A stretch of DNA of 64,000 nt from Phanerodontia chrysosporium (GCA_001910725.1 MJGA01000027.1:348585-412584), one strand, 5' to 3'; shown: positions 10,443 through 22,068, numbered from the stretch's first letter. A program made the numbers and translations. The notes: generated by a model not told the origin, from the letters alone.

Positions 10443-12449
10443 CTAGAGGAGGTCCGCGTCGCGAAGCTGGGTGCGAAGGATGCTTTCCCCGACTGCGAAC
10501 GGGAATTAGCTGGCCATACGATCATCGGCGCACATCAGAGACGTACCGATCCCAAGCGTGAGCGCGGTGGCTTTGGTGTCCTGGCGACGGCGTCAGATGC
10601 GGTAGTCAGCAGACACGAGAATGCGGGGGCACGCACAACAACAGACGTAAGATGTACACGGAACGGCCGCAGCGCGGTAGCGTGGACTTGGCGATCTCCT
10701 TGAAGTGTGTGGCAAAATCTAGGCGTCCGTCAGCACGGAAAACGGAGGATGTCGTGAAAATGGCTTACATTGGGCGACCGTCTGCAGGTCGTTCTTACGG
10801 TCTCCGAAGCTGGGCACGTAGTCGCGCACCCGGACACCGCTTTTGAGCTTCTTGTCCACTGCATATAGTCAGGAACATCAACTGCACGAAACCAGAAAAG
10901 ATGACTCACGCAGATCGCACTTGTTCAGGAACAGGATTATCTGCGCTTTGTTAAGGAGCTTGTTCGAACATATCATCTTCCAAAGCTGGTAGCTGTCCTC
11001 GAGCCGATTCACCCGGCGGTCCTCGGCAAGCTTTTCGTCGAAACAGCTTATGGGCGCGAGGAAGATGATGGCGTCGCAGTCGTCAAAATACGGGAACCAG
11101 GCCGCACGCTGCGTCCGCGAACCCCCGACGTCGTACAGACACCACTCTGTGCCAGCAGCTGGGCCTACTGCAGAGTCAGTGGGGTGGTCGAGGGGGTAGA
11201 GCTGCTACGCACCTGTCTCGAAGAGTATCCGATGTTCCTGGACGCCTAGCGTGCGTAATCGGGAGCGAACAACGTCATCATCTGAAGGCGTGTAGTCGCG
11301 TCTTGCAATTCGATTCACGTCTCGTTCATGCAGAAAGCTGACGGACCAAAATATTCAGCCATCGATGCAGGTTTAGAGGACGGGAACTCACAAGCCGGCA
11401 GGAGGTCCAGCCGCAGCTTGCGTCTCCTGAGCATCTCCTGGACGACGTCGTCCGCCCAGAGGGCCTTGATATCCTCCGCACAGCTGGTAAGAACCTCGCC
11501 CGTCTCCGTGTCCTCGTTCTGCCCCGTCGCTTGTTGTGGTCGGGCGATCGCTTGCCCGGCCGCAGGGACGATTTCCAGCCGGCGTTGGAGCGCACGAAGA
11601 AGTCCTGCATCCGAGACCGCACCTCGCCACCGGAGCGCTGTGCAGGCCAGTCCGATGCGCCGAGCCGAGCCTGCAGGTCCTCCTGCACGCTGCGCAAGGG
11701 CGCAAGGCGCAGCTTGAGGAGGCGGTGCCGCTCGGTGAAGCGTAGCGGGGTGGTGGACGTGGTAGACGGCCGCGATGGACGCGAGAGGTCGTCGGAGTCA
11801 CTGCCGCTGTCTTCACTCGTGGACGTGCTCATCTCCTGGCTGAGGAGGTCGAGGATGATGGTGACATGACGGATAAGGTTGAGCTGGATGACTGTCTTCC
11901 ATGCGAGACGTTCCTCTGCCCAGGCGTTCGCGGCATAGGCCAGCTGGAAGTCTGCTCAGGGGCAGGCAGTCAGCGTCATAGTGAGCCGCAAGGAAGCGTT
12001 CTTACTCTTCAGCGTCGTGGATTTCCCTACAGAAGGATATCAGTTGTCGCGGAACTTCGGAGAAATGCCGCAGGGACGAGAAGCCCTCGCGGAGCCGTCA
12101 CAGGAAGTGAGAAGCAGAAGCGTGGAATTCGCAGTGTCCATCCAAGCGGCGTCGCGCATGTCGGGTGCGTCGCCATTGCTTCCTGCAGTCCCGTTGCGCC
12201 TGGCGTGGCGGCGAGCTGAACTCGAACATGCTACTCACCGCTCTCGCTCTGACCCAGCAGCAGAACCTTTATCGGCCTCTTCTGCTTCTTCAGCGCAGCC
12301 CCCTCCCTCCTGAGCTGCTCGTCAATCTCCTCGCTGACCCGCCGTGCGCGCTCCTCTTCCTGCAGCCGCTGCGTGCGCTGGGCTTCTGTTTCGTCGTCAG
12401 GTGGTGCAAGCGCGAGAGCGAGAGGATCTATGTCTGTAATGAGACCCAT
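10443..12449 (-). CDS. Atypical heterotrimeric G-protein alpha subunit
   Basis: Nine exons: 12449-12239, 12026-12006, 11951-11392, 11337-11213, 11164-10910, 10858-10769, 10718-10637, 10580-10547 and 10492-10443. GTPase that couples receptors to signalling at the plasma membrane. Motifs in order: P-loop GQSESGKST (split by intron 1), helical-domain helix AWAEERLAWKTVIQL, switch I RLRTLGV, switch II DVGGSRTQRAAW, NKCD in IILFLNKCDL, TKAT, and the C-terminal ILRTQLRDADLL. Two oddities are real at sequence level. The catalytic Gln of DVGGQ is Ser (TCG, 11118-11120), and the helical domain has a long Ser/Arg-rich insert (about 11530-11850). The start is the ATG at 12449, giving MG for possible myristoylation. 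Frame breaks of one base occur at the CCCC run 11522-11525 and inside exon 7, with a phase mismatch at the exon 3/4 junction. Confidence 0.85.
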
Positions 12450-13059
12450 GCCAGCTGGCGGGCAGGTCCGAGAGTGGAGGCGAGGGTGGTAAGTGCAGGA
12501 CAAGCCGGGCGATGCGGGCAGCTGTCAATGGTGCTAGCGGCAATGGGCGGCTGTCCCTGTTTGATTGCGACTGACGGCGGGTCGATTAAGCGAATCAGTA
12601 CGGTATGTTTCACAGATAGAGGCGAGGCGGTAGACAGAGCAACATATTACAGAAATATTCCTGTCGAATATCCTGGACGATGAGACGCAGTTGTCTCGGA
12701 AACGGCCTCCCTTGATCAAGACGCCCGCCGACTACACGACACCTTCACCCCGATCGGCAACTCTTGTGGCCAGGCACCTCCAACGTTGTCGACGAGGCCC
12801 AATGAAAGGCGTGCCGCACCTGCACCATGATGAGAGCTGCAATATACGATAATCAGTGGCGCACGGAGAGGACCTTCTCGTGCACAAGGCACGTCCATCT
12901 CCGCTGCGACAACCAGACACGCTTCGGCTGGGTGGGATGAACATCCGGCGCAGGCAGACAAATGATGTGCGTGAACGTACGCCCACCGTACGCCACAGGT
13001 TTCACGCTGAGTGCCTCGCGTCATATCTTTGTCGTTTCTTAGTAGAAGATGTGATCAAC
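12450..13059. other. Divergent intergenic region, G-alpha to DUF202 gene
   Basis: Sits between two genes transcribed apart, so probably holds both promoters. No gene recognised. The true 5' end of the DUF202 gene may extend into its right part. Confidence 0.4.
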
Positions 13060-13889
13060 CCATGCGACGTCAACGTCAAGAACAAGTCGTTTTACCTCTC
13101 ACACGTCGGACACGCCCAGGGCCGCAAGCTTTCGCAGAAGCTTACAGAGGCAGGTCGTTCCCATGCTCGTGGAGATTCCGAATTGCAAGGGAACCCTTTG
13201 GCGCCACGCACGGGGGCGAGGCGCTAACCTACTCCCCTAAGCGTGGACGACGAGCACGCCAGCAAAACGTGCGATGGCGAAGGGACACCACTACTACCAG
13301 TACGTCTCTGGGCCCGCCACACGTCGAGCCCGCACTGACACCTTCAAGTGGACAGCGTTCGTATTCATTCTATCCACAAGATGTGAACGAATTGGGTAGG
13401 CCCCTGACAGCGCACTCGCGTCCATCACTGCCCAATCGCTGATGGTCTATTCCACCCATGCAGTCGAAGTTCGCGCACGCCAGAGGACGTTTGATGGAGC
13501 ATATGGTCGGAGCGCGCTAGGCACGCTGGGGTACGCTTTGACAGTGCTGCGCTTGTTTGACAAGCGATTCTACAACAGTACGTGACTGTTTGTCCACGAT
13601 AACCTTTGCCTGACCATCCGACACCCGTCTACCAGTCGGAATCGTGTACACCGTCTTGTCAGGCATGATCTACATCGTCGCTTTCATGCGCCAGAGGCAC
13701 TCGCTACATGACTTTGCAGACAGCTACTGGGCGCATCCGTCCATGGATAATCCCATCCGCACCGTCGGGCAGACTGGCAAGCGCATCTTTGGAAGGCCAT
13801 TTGTGACAGCTGGGTGGATTGTAGTTTCGCTAGCCGTCGTGGTAGCCGCAGTAGAGATCGGCCTGTTAGTACTGATCTTCCAGGTGTGA
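13060..13889 (+). CDS. DUF202-type small membrane protein
   Basis: The conserved core is spread over three exons: one ending at 13395, then 13464-13577 and 13636-13889. Splice phases fit (G|TC and A|TC). The core reads VEVRARQRTFDGAYGRSALGTLGY, LTVLRLFDKRFYN, then IGIVYTVLSGMIYIVAFMRQRHS. It ends in a last membrane helix WIVVSLAVVVAAVEIGLLVL. This is the DUF202 pattern: an RxRTFxxA/R stretch followed by two or three helices. The biochemical role is not known. The 5' end is uncertain: the first exon is open upstream to an ATG at 13060, but its Arg-rich reading is not conserved-looking and the real start may be closer to 13300. Confidence 0.68.
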
Positions 13890-14081
13890 TACCATCGTCA
13901 GCTGCACCGTCGTATCATCCAGCTTTCACTGCATCCACCCTGCCCGGAGTCCATTAGAGAACAGTTTAGCTAGACGTAATAATATTTGTACTATATCTAA
14001 TCATGAAGAGTCATGTCTCTCAATACCTGCGTGCGGTCGAAATTCTCGTGGTATCAGGAGCGCCTATTCGCATTGCTAGAC

Positions 14082-15926
14082 ATGACCACCATCCACGACC
14101 TACGCGAGGCAGTCGAAAACGTTGCCCGCATCACGGATGCTTGGGGGAGCAACAGAAACAGGTGAGTCGATCTCAGTTCGACATGTATACTGAGCTCACC
14201 GCGTCAAATCCACCACAAAAGCCTGGATGCGGAAGCGGTCAGCTCGCTGAGCGATGCGGACATCTGCGACATCGACGCCATTGTAGCTCGCTTCAGTGCC
14301 GCACAGAAGAGACTACATTGCATTCGTGTGGATCTCCTAGCGGCCGCCAACTCCGTTCGTCCAGTGAACCAACTTCCGGACGAGATCCTGCGTATGGTAT
14401 TCGCACATCACGCTTATGACGATGGCTATCTATACGTATTCCGAGGCCATAATGTTCCCCATCCAACATCGATCCTTGCCTCTGTTTGCTCTCGCTGGCG
14501 GGCGTTGGCCCTAGGTGACCCCGCCTTGTGGACTCGAATCAACGTCACAACTTCCACCTTTCAGCTGAGTACCTTGCGCACGCGGTTTGGGGAGCTGCCA
14601 TTATACTTGGCCTATCGCAGACAGTCTACATGCTCCACAACCAAGGCCTGTCCTTCCTACAGCATACGTTCACACAGGTGAAGTCCTTGGTCCTGGACGA
14701 TCTATCGCTGTACGATTCAGATCCTGTAACGGAGTTTCTCATGGACGGGTATGCACCGCGGCTCGAGGAATGCGTTGCTTTCTCGCAGGGGCTGACTGGA
14801 GTCAACCATTGTTTGCTAATGGCGCCCCCGTTTACGCCACCTCGAACTCATTGGAATCACACTTCCATGGAGCAAGCTTCTCTTCAAGAACTTGTTGACG
14901 TTGGTTGTGACATCGGGGCAGATTGTTCTGCCAATCGGTATGGATATTTGCGACGTTCTCCGTGCCTCACCAGGGCTAGACATACTGCAACTTGAGATCC
15001 CCATAGGGACCTCGACGACACCTGGCGAATGTGTACGCTGTGAACACCTCGCCGTGTGAGTCCCGGGCTTCGCTTGCCAATCTACGCATATTGCGACTCC
15101 GACTACCACTTCCATGTATCCTTCACATCTTCTCGTCCATCGCCATGCCTTCGGTTCGCATCTTAGAGCTTCGACTACCTGCAATCTCCAATGACGACGA
15201 GTCGCGTCTACTCTCATCATTGTGTAGTCCTGGTATGCCCTCCGATGCTGTCTTCCAGGCCATCACGCATTTCAAGGCTGTTCTGGCCGTCAGGACTCAC
15301 ATCTGCATCCCATATTTCAGGGGTTCGCAGAGGATGGGTCGGTGGTCTTTTTCCTGGAATGGGAAGACATGACGTCGTATCGCGGCTCGGATGTACCTGC
15401 AGTCCATTCCGTCACATCAAACCTTTGCGAAAACTACCTCGCACCGACAATCCGCAAGCTCACGCTCGAGTCAAGCTTCCACGAGTGCGATCACCCACTC
15501 ATGCCGTTGCTACACCTCCAATCGCTCCGCGCCCTGACCCTGAAGGGCCACAGGCGCGCCGCTGTCCTCTGCGCCGAGTTCCTCCTCGAGGCCGCTCTTG
15601 CTTTGCCCCCAGAATTGGATGAGCTGGAATTGCGCGAGTTTTCGCTCGACGCGGACGCTCTCGCAGCCCTCCTTGAGTGGAGTGCAAGCGCCGGACATGC
15701 CCTGTCAACAATCAGGCTTGTGGACCTTGCGTTCGATGTTGCGTCACAGGAGCATGTACGCGATGCCCTGCGCGACATGCGTCGTACTGTGACGCGAGTC
15801 GAGGCGTCATGCGCAAGCTGTTTTGAACAGCAGGTTCTGTGCAAGTGTGAACATTGCCTTGGACCCTATGTACCGTCCCTGACGACATGCCCAACCACAA
15901 ACTGGGATCTGTCTCATCAGCAGTGA
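14082..15926 (+). CDS. F-box/LRR-type protein E (several frame breaks)
   Basis: Leader exon 14082-14161 (MTTIHDLREAVENVARITDA), 60-nt intron, exon 2 from 14222. The F-box segment is intact: VNQLPDEILRMVFAHH, then HPTSILASVCSRWRALALGDPALW. LRR-like pieces follow in changing frames: FTQVKSLVLDDLSLYD, DVLRASPGLDILQLEIPIGT, LANLRILRLRLPLPCILHIF and LRALTLKGHRRAAVLCAEFL. The last ends with a Cys-rich tail (CASCFEQQVLCKCEHC). At least four one-base frame changes lie near 14620, 14800, 15055 and 15340. This is a higher density than in the housekeeping genes here, so a pseudogene is a real alternative to sequencing error. If functional, it would be an SCF substrate receptor like copy A. Confidence 0.6.
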
Positions 15927-16099
15927 ACTCGATGTATATCTGGCTGCTTGAACGAGTGATGTCTAAGCGACAGGTCTAAGTTGCAGTGTGGTTATTTGTA
16001 ATTATGACTATTAAGATCGGCAGTGTAGTACATACAATGCAAGGTCCGGTTGGAATAGAACATGATGTTTGTCTGATCGCAAGATGATAAAAATAACAT

Positions 16100-16130
16100 G
16101 ACGCCAATGGGATTCGAACCCGCCGGCGTC
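16100..16130 (-). pseudogene. tRNA-Ser-like 3' fragment
   Basis: On the minus strand this reads as a T-arm (GGCGGG-TTCGAAT-CCC) followed by the acceptor 3' strand TGGCGTC. It is nearly the same as the end of the intact tRNA-Ser at 16263-16344, and an oligo-T stretch follows. No 5' half, anticodon or D arm can be built from the adjoining bases, so it is a fragment and not a gene. Confidence 0.65.
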
Positions 16131-16138
16131 TAGGTCGG

Positions 16139-16214
16139 TTCTCCCACTCCCTGGCTTCCTCCCTGGCCTCCTCCCCCTCTTCCTCCCTTTCTCCTCCACC
16201 TTCTCCTGTTCTAC
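16139..16214. repeat. Polypyrimidine/polypurine tract
   Basis: Roughly 75 bases that are almost purely C and T on the plus strand, with imperfect repeats of CCTGGCTTCCTC-like units. It lies between the tRNA fragment and the intact tRNA-Ser. Low-complexity DNA of this type can form triplexes and arises by slippage. Confidence 0.6.
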
Positions 16215-16262
16215 TTCACTGTCCACGACTTTCTACGTTGTTAAAACGTATACACAAAAAGA

Positions 16263-16344
16263 CGACGCCAGCAGGATTCGAACCTGCGTCCCGGAACGGG
16301 AATTGATTTCTAATCAATCGCCTTAACCACTTGGCTATAGCGCC
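16263..16344 (-). tRNA. tRNA-Ser(AGA)
   Basis: Complete cloverleaf without intron. The acceptor GGCGCTA pairs with TGGCGTC (two G-U pairs), discriminator G. D arm GCCAAGTGGTTAAGGC. Anticodon stem ATTGA/TCAAT around loop TTAGAAA, anticodon AGA. Long variable arm (TCCCGTTCCGGGA). T arm GCAGG-TTCGAAT-CCTGC. TTTTT terminator follows. Confidence 0.95.
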
Positions 16345-16812
16345 TTGCTAAAGATTTTACCTATTTAATACTTGTAGCCCATCACGCGCCATTGTAATTC
16401 TCTGACGGACGGCGGGTTGAGCGTATGTACAGTTTCCCCGCCCGTCTGACTGCTAGCAATGTTGTCTGGATACAGTGCACCTACTAGACTCTCATGGCAA
16501 TATACTCGGGTTGACAAATGACCGCAATAAGGCAGCTTTACTAATCAAATTCAACGAAACCCTTAGAGGCCCGGGATCGCTGGGGAGCAGAAAGTACTGG
16601 CACAGCGTTGTCTGCTGCTGGCAGATGCTGACCGGGGACCGTCTAGATGCACAGATACAGGTGCTGATGTATTATGCAAACACACATGCAGACTGCGAGT
16701 CGTCATACTGACTTGAACTAGTCTTCCCTACAACGTAGCAGGCTACTGGAGTGCCTGAACGATGGGCACAGTTATTAGTACTGCTCACTTCGAGGTAGTG
16801 GACCGCACTCAC
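16345..16812. other. Intergenic, tRNA-Ser to deaminase
   Basis: No separate gene recognised. The last exon of the deaminase probably lies in the right part of this stretch (an acceptor TTGTAG is near 16735), but I cannot fix it. Confidence 0.4.
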
Positions 16813-17664
16813 CAAACCAGCAAACAAGCGCGAGTCCGCTCGCGTCTCGTAATTCTCCCGCTCCGCGCTATTGACCTTGACAACCTCGAACCGTTGCTCG
16901 TCGCCATTCCAATGAAAGACCCGCTTCACGCCCGCCCAGCGGCACCACTCGAGGCAGCGCCAGCACGGTTTGGCGTCGCCCAATCCACTCTTCGTCACGC
17001 GCGCGACATAGATGTCGGCGCCGTTGACCCGCGGGTCGCGCCGTCGCTCGTCCCAGCTCTTTCCTGGAGTCCAGAGCGGCGTTGTGCACTCGGTGTCGGC
17101 GCAGCCGCACTCGCTCTGCCTATGCGACGTGTTCAAGTCGCCGTGCCCTCCGCCTGGAGGTGAACGCGACTGACTTGATGTCTTGCGCTTCCTTTTAGAC
17201 TGGAGTGGTCTGAGGGCTCCTCGAACGGACAGTGTCGCACAAGTCTGGCAGGTGGTTGCAGTCGATGTGGGGGCGCGCGTCTTGTGAAACTCCTGGTTGT
17301 TTCGGTAATTTACGCGATTTCTGCGGTTTTTGGCACGTAGCTGATCGTTCCAGGGCTTGAACCTGCGTCTTGAACGATGGAGACATGCCAGTACAGTTGT
17401 AAATCGCATGCATCTCGGCGTGCATGGATACGGGCTGTGGCGATGCCATTAGCTCGCGTTCATTGGTGACATCAGCGACCACAGACTCACCTTTCGGAGC
17501 CCGTGAGTAGCTAGCTCTCCACCGTCGTAGTGCGGACGGTGATGATTGTAACCAGTCGAGATGACCTTCCCGCCCTTGACCATGACGGCACCAAGGGTGA
17601 AGCACATCGGACTCTTTGATGCGGCCTCGACACACTGCGAGAGATAGTACTGCGACTTGTTCAT
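16813..17664 (-). CDS. Cytidine/deoxycytidylate deaminase-family protein
   Basis: Zinc-dependent deaminase fold. Exon 1 17664-17491 (MNKSQYYLSQCVEAASKSPM, with LGAVMVKGGKVISTGYNHH). A 56-nt intron leads to exon 2 from 17434, opening with the zinc/catalytic motif HAEMHAI. The second zinc motif PCWRC lies about 120 residues later in KPCWRCLEWCRWAGVKRVFHW. Between them is a basic, low-complexity insert unusual for bacterial-type enzymes but plausible in fungi. The frame shifts once near 17220 inside this insert. The C-terminal exon after a GTGAGT donor at 16812 is not resolved. An in-frame ATG further upstream (17782-17784) was not used because the reading before 17664 is not domain-like. The exact substrate (CMP,dCMP or RNA) cannot be told from sequence. 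Confidence 0.72.
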
Positions 17665-17984
17665 GGTACCAAGTGACAAACTGTACGCTGAGTATATGAT
17701 CTGTTGTTGCTTGCGGCGAACGAACAAGTTTACGGGTGAGAGTAGGATGGGATTGACTCGCAACCCCTGAACGGATTCAAACATACAGTCATGTGACGTA
17801 AGCAGTCATGGCAAGCTCAACGCGAGCGCCGGATCGTACAAAACAGGAGATCGTAGAACGGTAAGGCAAAAGCATCTCAGTCAAGCTGCAACCAAAACAC
17901 GAGGGGAGTGTAGAAGGGTATCTAAGGGAAGAGGTGGAAATGTAAGAGGGGTGTGAAGGAGGTGTGCAACGGTTAAGATCGAGG

Positions 17985-20900
17985 TCAACCTTCTAAAAGG
18001 TCCCGCGCAACCAATATCCTGTTTGCTAATGCACCGAGATTTGCGTCTGCGATAATTACCTCCGGTGTGAGCTCGACGCCAAAAGCTTCTCGTATGGCCT
18101 TGCTGATTCGCACCGCCTGGCCCTGCGACCAGAACCTAAAGTCGTCTGGATCGCGCATGCCGTCTTCCGTGGGAGTGCTATCACCACCATCAGGGCTGGA
18201 TTCGTTGGGCACCTTTCCGGCATTGTCAGTCGGAGTCCCTGTGGCTGCATCGGCAGAAGTGCCATCCGCGTCGGAAGAAGCGGAGGGGGCGGCGGGAGAA
18301 GGGGCAGCCGCATCGGCAGAAGGGACTGCGGCGGCCGCGGCCAGGGACCTGCACGAGACGGGCACGAGGGAAGGATCCGCATCAAGGGCCAGTGTGACAA
18401 TGTGCGCCAGGGACGAGCGCACAGAATCGAAATCGGCGGTCGCTGGCTTTTCCACTGCGCGTCGTTATTATGTCAGAAGCCATGCCTACCAGCTGCAGGA
18501 CGATCACGCACCATAAATCTCGATAGGGCCCGCCAGGCTCATGACGTTGTACTTCCCGTCATGGTGGTACCGGATCTCGTACTTGCCCGTCTTCCACGGC
18601 AGCTGGTCACCGCGGAAGACCACCTCTCCCGCTTGGAACTCGCCGCTACCTGACGGCGCAGGCGCGCCAGAGCCGAGCGGAATATCGCCGTCCCACTCTT
18701 CATTATGAACGGGGACCCACATGCCCAAGGAGGAGACTTTCGTGACTTGAGTCGAAACGTTCGCGCCAACCTACATGAAAACGGGGGTAGTGTAAGGCGG
18801 TGCCAGGAATGGAATAATGAGCATACAGACCCTGTAGATACCGATCCAGTCCTTGCGAGAATGGTTCTGTGGTGCCTTCCAACGGACCCGGATGGCCTCG
18901 CCCATATGATAGCGCAAGGTACTATCGCTGCTGGGCACGATCGAGATGCTGTACTTCGAAGTGTCGTAACGGGAAATGTCGCTCGCGACGCGTCTGCACG
19001 ATCCGCGGGACGCGGTAAGTGGTCTAGGTTTTGTTACAGGCAGTGGAAGACTCACGAGATGACAAGCTTCTCACGCGATTGCTGTAAAAGAACCTTGGTT
19101 TCCTGCACGACCTCGGAGATCTTTGGCTTGGCTGCGCAGCTGTAAGCTCAAAACGCACTCGGAATAAGAAGTAAAGACACCGACACTTGGCAAGGAACTC
19201 CTCGAGCACTTCGGCAGTTTCACCATAAACTTTGTCGAAAGTGCCCTTGACCTCCTTCGCCACTCGCTTGATTTCCGGAGCGTGCCGTCCTGCACGCCTC
19301 TCGAGGAGGCGAGCGTTCCGTTGGGCGACCTTCTTGATGACCTTGACAAAACCAGCATCGCTCCTAAGCGAATCACCGTAGAGCCTCCGCATATGTGGGC
19401 TGTAAACGAGTGTCAGAAATGAGCTCATCCCGCGTACGCATTCCACACGTGGCTATAGAGCGAAGCACAGGTGAACGCTTACTTTTCGACCTTGCTCATA
19501 AACCACCACTGCGACAAGTGGCGGACAACGGCGAGGGTGAACACGAGTTTGCTACCGCTGATGAGCGCGAGCCCGAAGAACGCCGCGCCGCTGATCACCT
19601 CCGGGTTGTTCAGGTACCTTGGAACACGCGCCATCTTAGCCTACGACAAGCACGGAACGAACGCCGTGCACGCTTACCGGTATATACCGTTGTACTCAAG
19701 ATGTCCGGCGGACTCCTCCATGAAGAAGTCGCCAAAGAACCAGCCTGAGCACGTGTATCAAGGCGTGTGAGGACGGTTGACTGCACAAGGAAATCGTGTA
19801 ACCATACCGAATATCCCGAGCACCTCATATTGCTCCAGAGTGGCCCAAATATGTAACGCTATTAATAGCTAATCATCCGCTCAATCTTGTTAGACAGGTC
19901 TCCCGCGATAATTCGTACGACGTACCGCGCCCATCGTATGGCGTAATAATTCATTCCCGACAGTCCAGTTGTGCGGGATGGAGTACGTTTTCCAAGCCAA
20001 GCCGATGAAAGACGCTGCGTGGGTAATCAGATTTGACCGCCACAGGGAAAATGAAAGGTACTTACCGTAGGTCATGCACATGGACATGTTATAAATGGAC
20101 TTCCAGTTTGAAAATGCTTCATACACTGCGCCCTTGCCGCCGTCATTGCGCGGATAGTGATAATGCTTGAGAAAATGGCGGACTAGGAACTTCCGCTCTG
20201 ACTGAGCGCGGAGGACGAGGCCCAGGCCGAAAGAGTGGAACAGCACCCAGGCGAGGGTGTGCACGCCGAGAAGCGTCAGGGTCGCATTGTACGAGAGCGA
20301 TGGCAAGAACGCCCAGCCCAGCACATAGGAGGTCATGAGGACGAGTTGGAAATCAGTCGCTCTGCAGTGGGTGGGAGGTCGGTCAGTTTACAAGCCGGTG
20401 ACAGGCGGAGAGGCTAAGCGGGCATACATACCGGAACGGATCCAGGTTGTGGAAAATGACCATGTCCTTGCGGAAGAACTGATTGAAGAGATCATGCTGC
20501 GATACCGGAGATGCGCTGCTGCGGGGCGTGTCCGTGGTGCCTCGACCGGCCGCAGATGTGAAGCTCGCGGCTGAATCCGTTCTAGCCTTCTTCCTCTGAG
20601 TAGGACGGGTGCTCTCATGCTCGGTCTCAGAGTCATACTCGGTGTCTGGACCCTCCGTGTCTGTTCCAGTCTCGCCTTCAGTTGCCGACGGAGTTGTGGA
20701 GCCGAGGGAGACGTTAGACTGGCTGCGTGCACGCTCCTTCACGGAGGTACCGTCGCTGACTGATTTGCGGGTCGTAGCACCGAGTAGCGGAGTCCGCTGA
20801 GCCAGCAGCTTCCGTTGGCCATAGGTCCTCTCGATATCTGCACACGAGGCGAATCGATTAGAACGGGTTATTGTTCCAAGACAAAGGTACGCACGTGGGT

Positions 20901-22068
20901 TCTCGAAGAACACAAGGAAGCCGAACTGAGCTGCATGAGCGGCCAAACTGACAAACAGTACAGCGTAGCTGCCGACAATGAGCGAGAGACCATAGTAGCC
21001 GGCGTAGCCTGGATTGAGATGAGTAATGTGAACCAGACGTAACCAAACGATCACTGACCAACAGAGTACATCGGATGGGGCGCCAGCTCAAAAACGCCGT
21101 CGAAGACGAGAGCACCACGCTGGAAGAAGACATCACCCCAGTACCAGCCATAGTCTTTAACGACATGGTGTGCCTCTGTTTTGACCCAGAGGTTGAAGGC
21201 GATGAGAGCAAAGCCGCCGATCCACCTATCGCATGCAGTCAGTACATATGATGCTCGATACTGGAGTTGACTCGCCTCATGACATGCGTGGCAAGGGATA
21301 AACCCTCGGGAACGCGGAAGCACGCGAAGGCGAACATGCAGTATGCCACAAAATCACTGTGATACGGCACCGCAGTCAGGACACCTTAGAATCTTGCGAA
21401 ATGCATTCACGCACTTCAGAAGGATAATGTCTACGACTTGACGGAAGAGCAACCAGGTGTTATATTCCAATGGCAGTTCCTAAGCAATAATGTGAGTCAC
21501 AACAATGCGGCAGTTCAGCTTATGAACGCACATCGAACGAATAATCCTTGCCCATCTTGCCAGCGAGTTGTTTACGGATCCAGTCCCTCATCTCGGGCCT
21601 GCGCTTCTCATCGAGCCAGCCAAGCCTCTGGACTTCCTTGACGATCCACTTCTTCTTGCTCTGCTTGGTGAGGACCCAGCCGAGCCCCACGTCATATGCG
21701 GCACGCCAAAGCGCAAAATAAGCCAGGAAAAAGAGCCTAGCTGCAGAGCGCGGGAGGACAAAGAACAGCACAATCTGTAAGCCAAGTAGGGCGAGGTTCA
21801 CAAGGTCGAAGTGAGACTTGGGGTACGTCGGGTTGAATAGCGTCAGGACGTCGTGCGTTGTAGGGACACGAAAGACTAGGGCGCATACGCGTCAATAAAA
21901 GCCGCAAAAATACCTGGGAGTCACAGCACCTTCACCACTGGGAGTCTTGCCCCACACAACGTCTTCTCCGCGGGCAGCACTCTCGACGTTCACGTCCGAG
22001 ACAGTATCTTGCTCGTCCTTGCTCTTTTTCTTGCGCAGGCGCAGTGTCGCCTGGCCGTCGCTCGCCAT
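17985..22068 (-). CDS. CHO2: Phosphatidylethanolamine N-methyltransferase
   Basis: First methylation step from phosphatidylethanolamine to phosphatidylcholine, in the ER membrane. Exon 1 is 22068-21930 ([17 protein letters not shown]), followed by at least a dozen more. Well-fixed ones include 21875-21532, 21479-21415, 21356-21276 and 21225 onward. Recognised in order: [19 protein letters not shown], two methyltransferase repeats with several membrane helices ([15 protein letters not shown] in the first, [20 protein letters not shown] in the second), and a Ser/Thr-rich loop. Then come [20 protein letters not shown] and the C-terminal SKICH-like part ([54 protein letters not shown]). It ends in an Ala/Ser-rich linker and ARDLLEG. 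The intron at 21226-21275 has a GC donor (AG|GCGAGT). Phase slips by one base at the exon before [12 protein letters not shown] (acceptor near 18773), probably a lost G. Confidence 0.93.

Noticed and set aside
16100..16130. A third complete tRNA-Ser gene
   Set aside because: Only the T arm and acceptor 3' strand are present; no anticodon arm can be folded.
17662..17784. N-terminal extension of the deaminase from an upstream ATG, possibly a mitochondrial signal
   Set aside because: The extra 40 residues lack a clear amphipathic pattern and the family normally starts near MNKSQYYL; more likely 5' untranslated.
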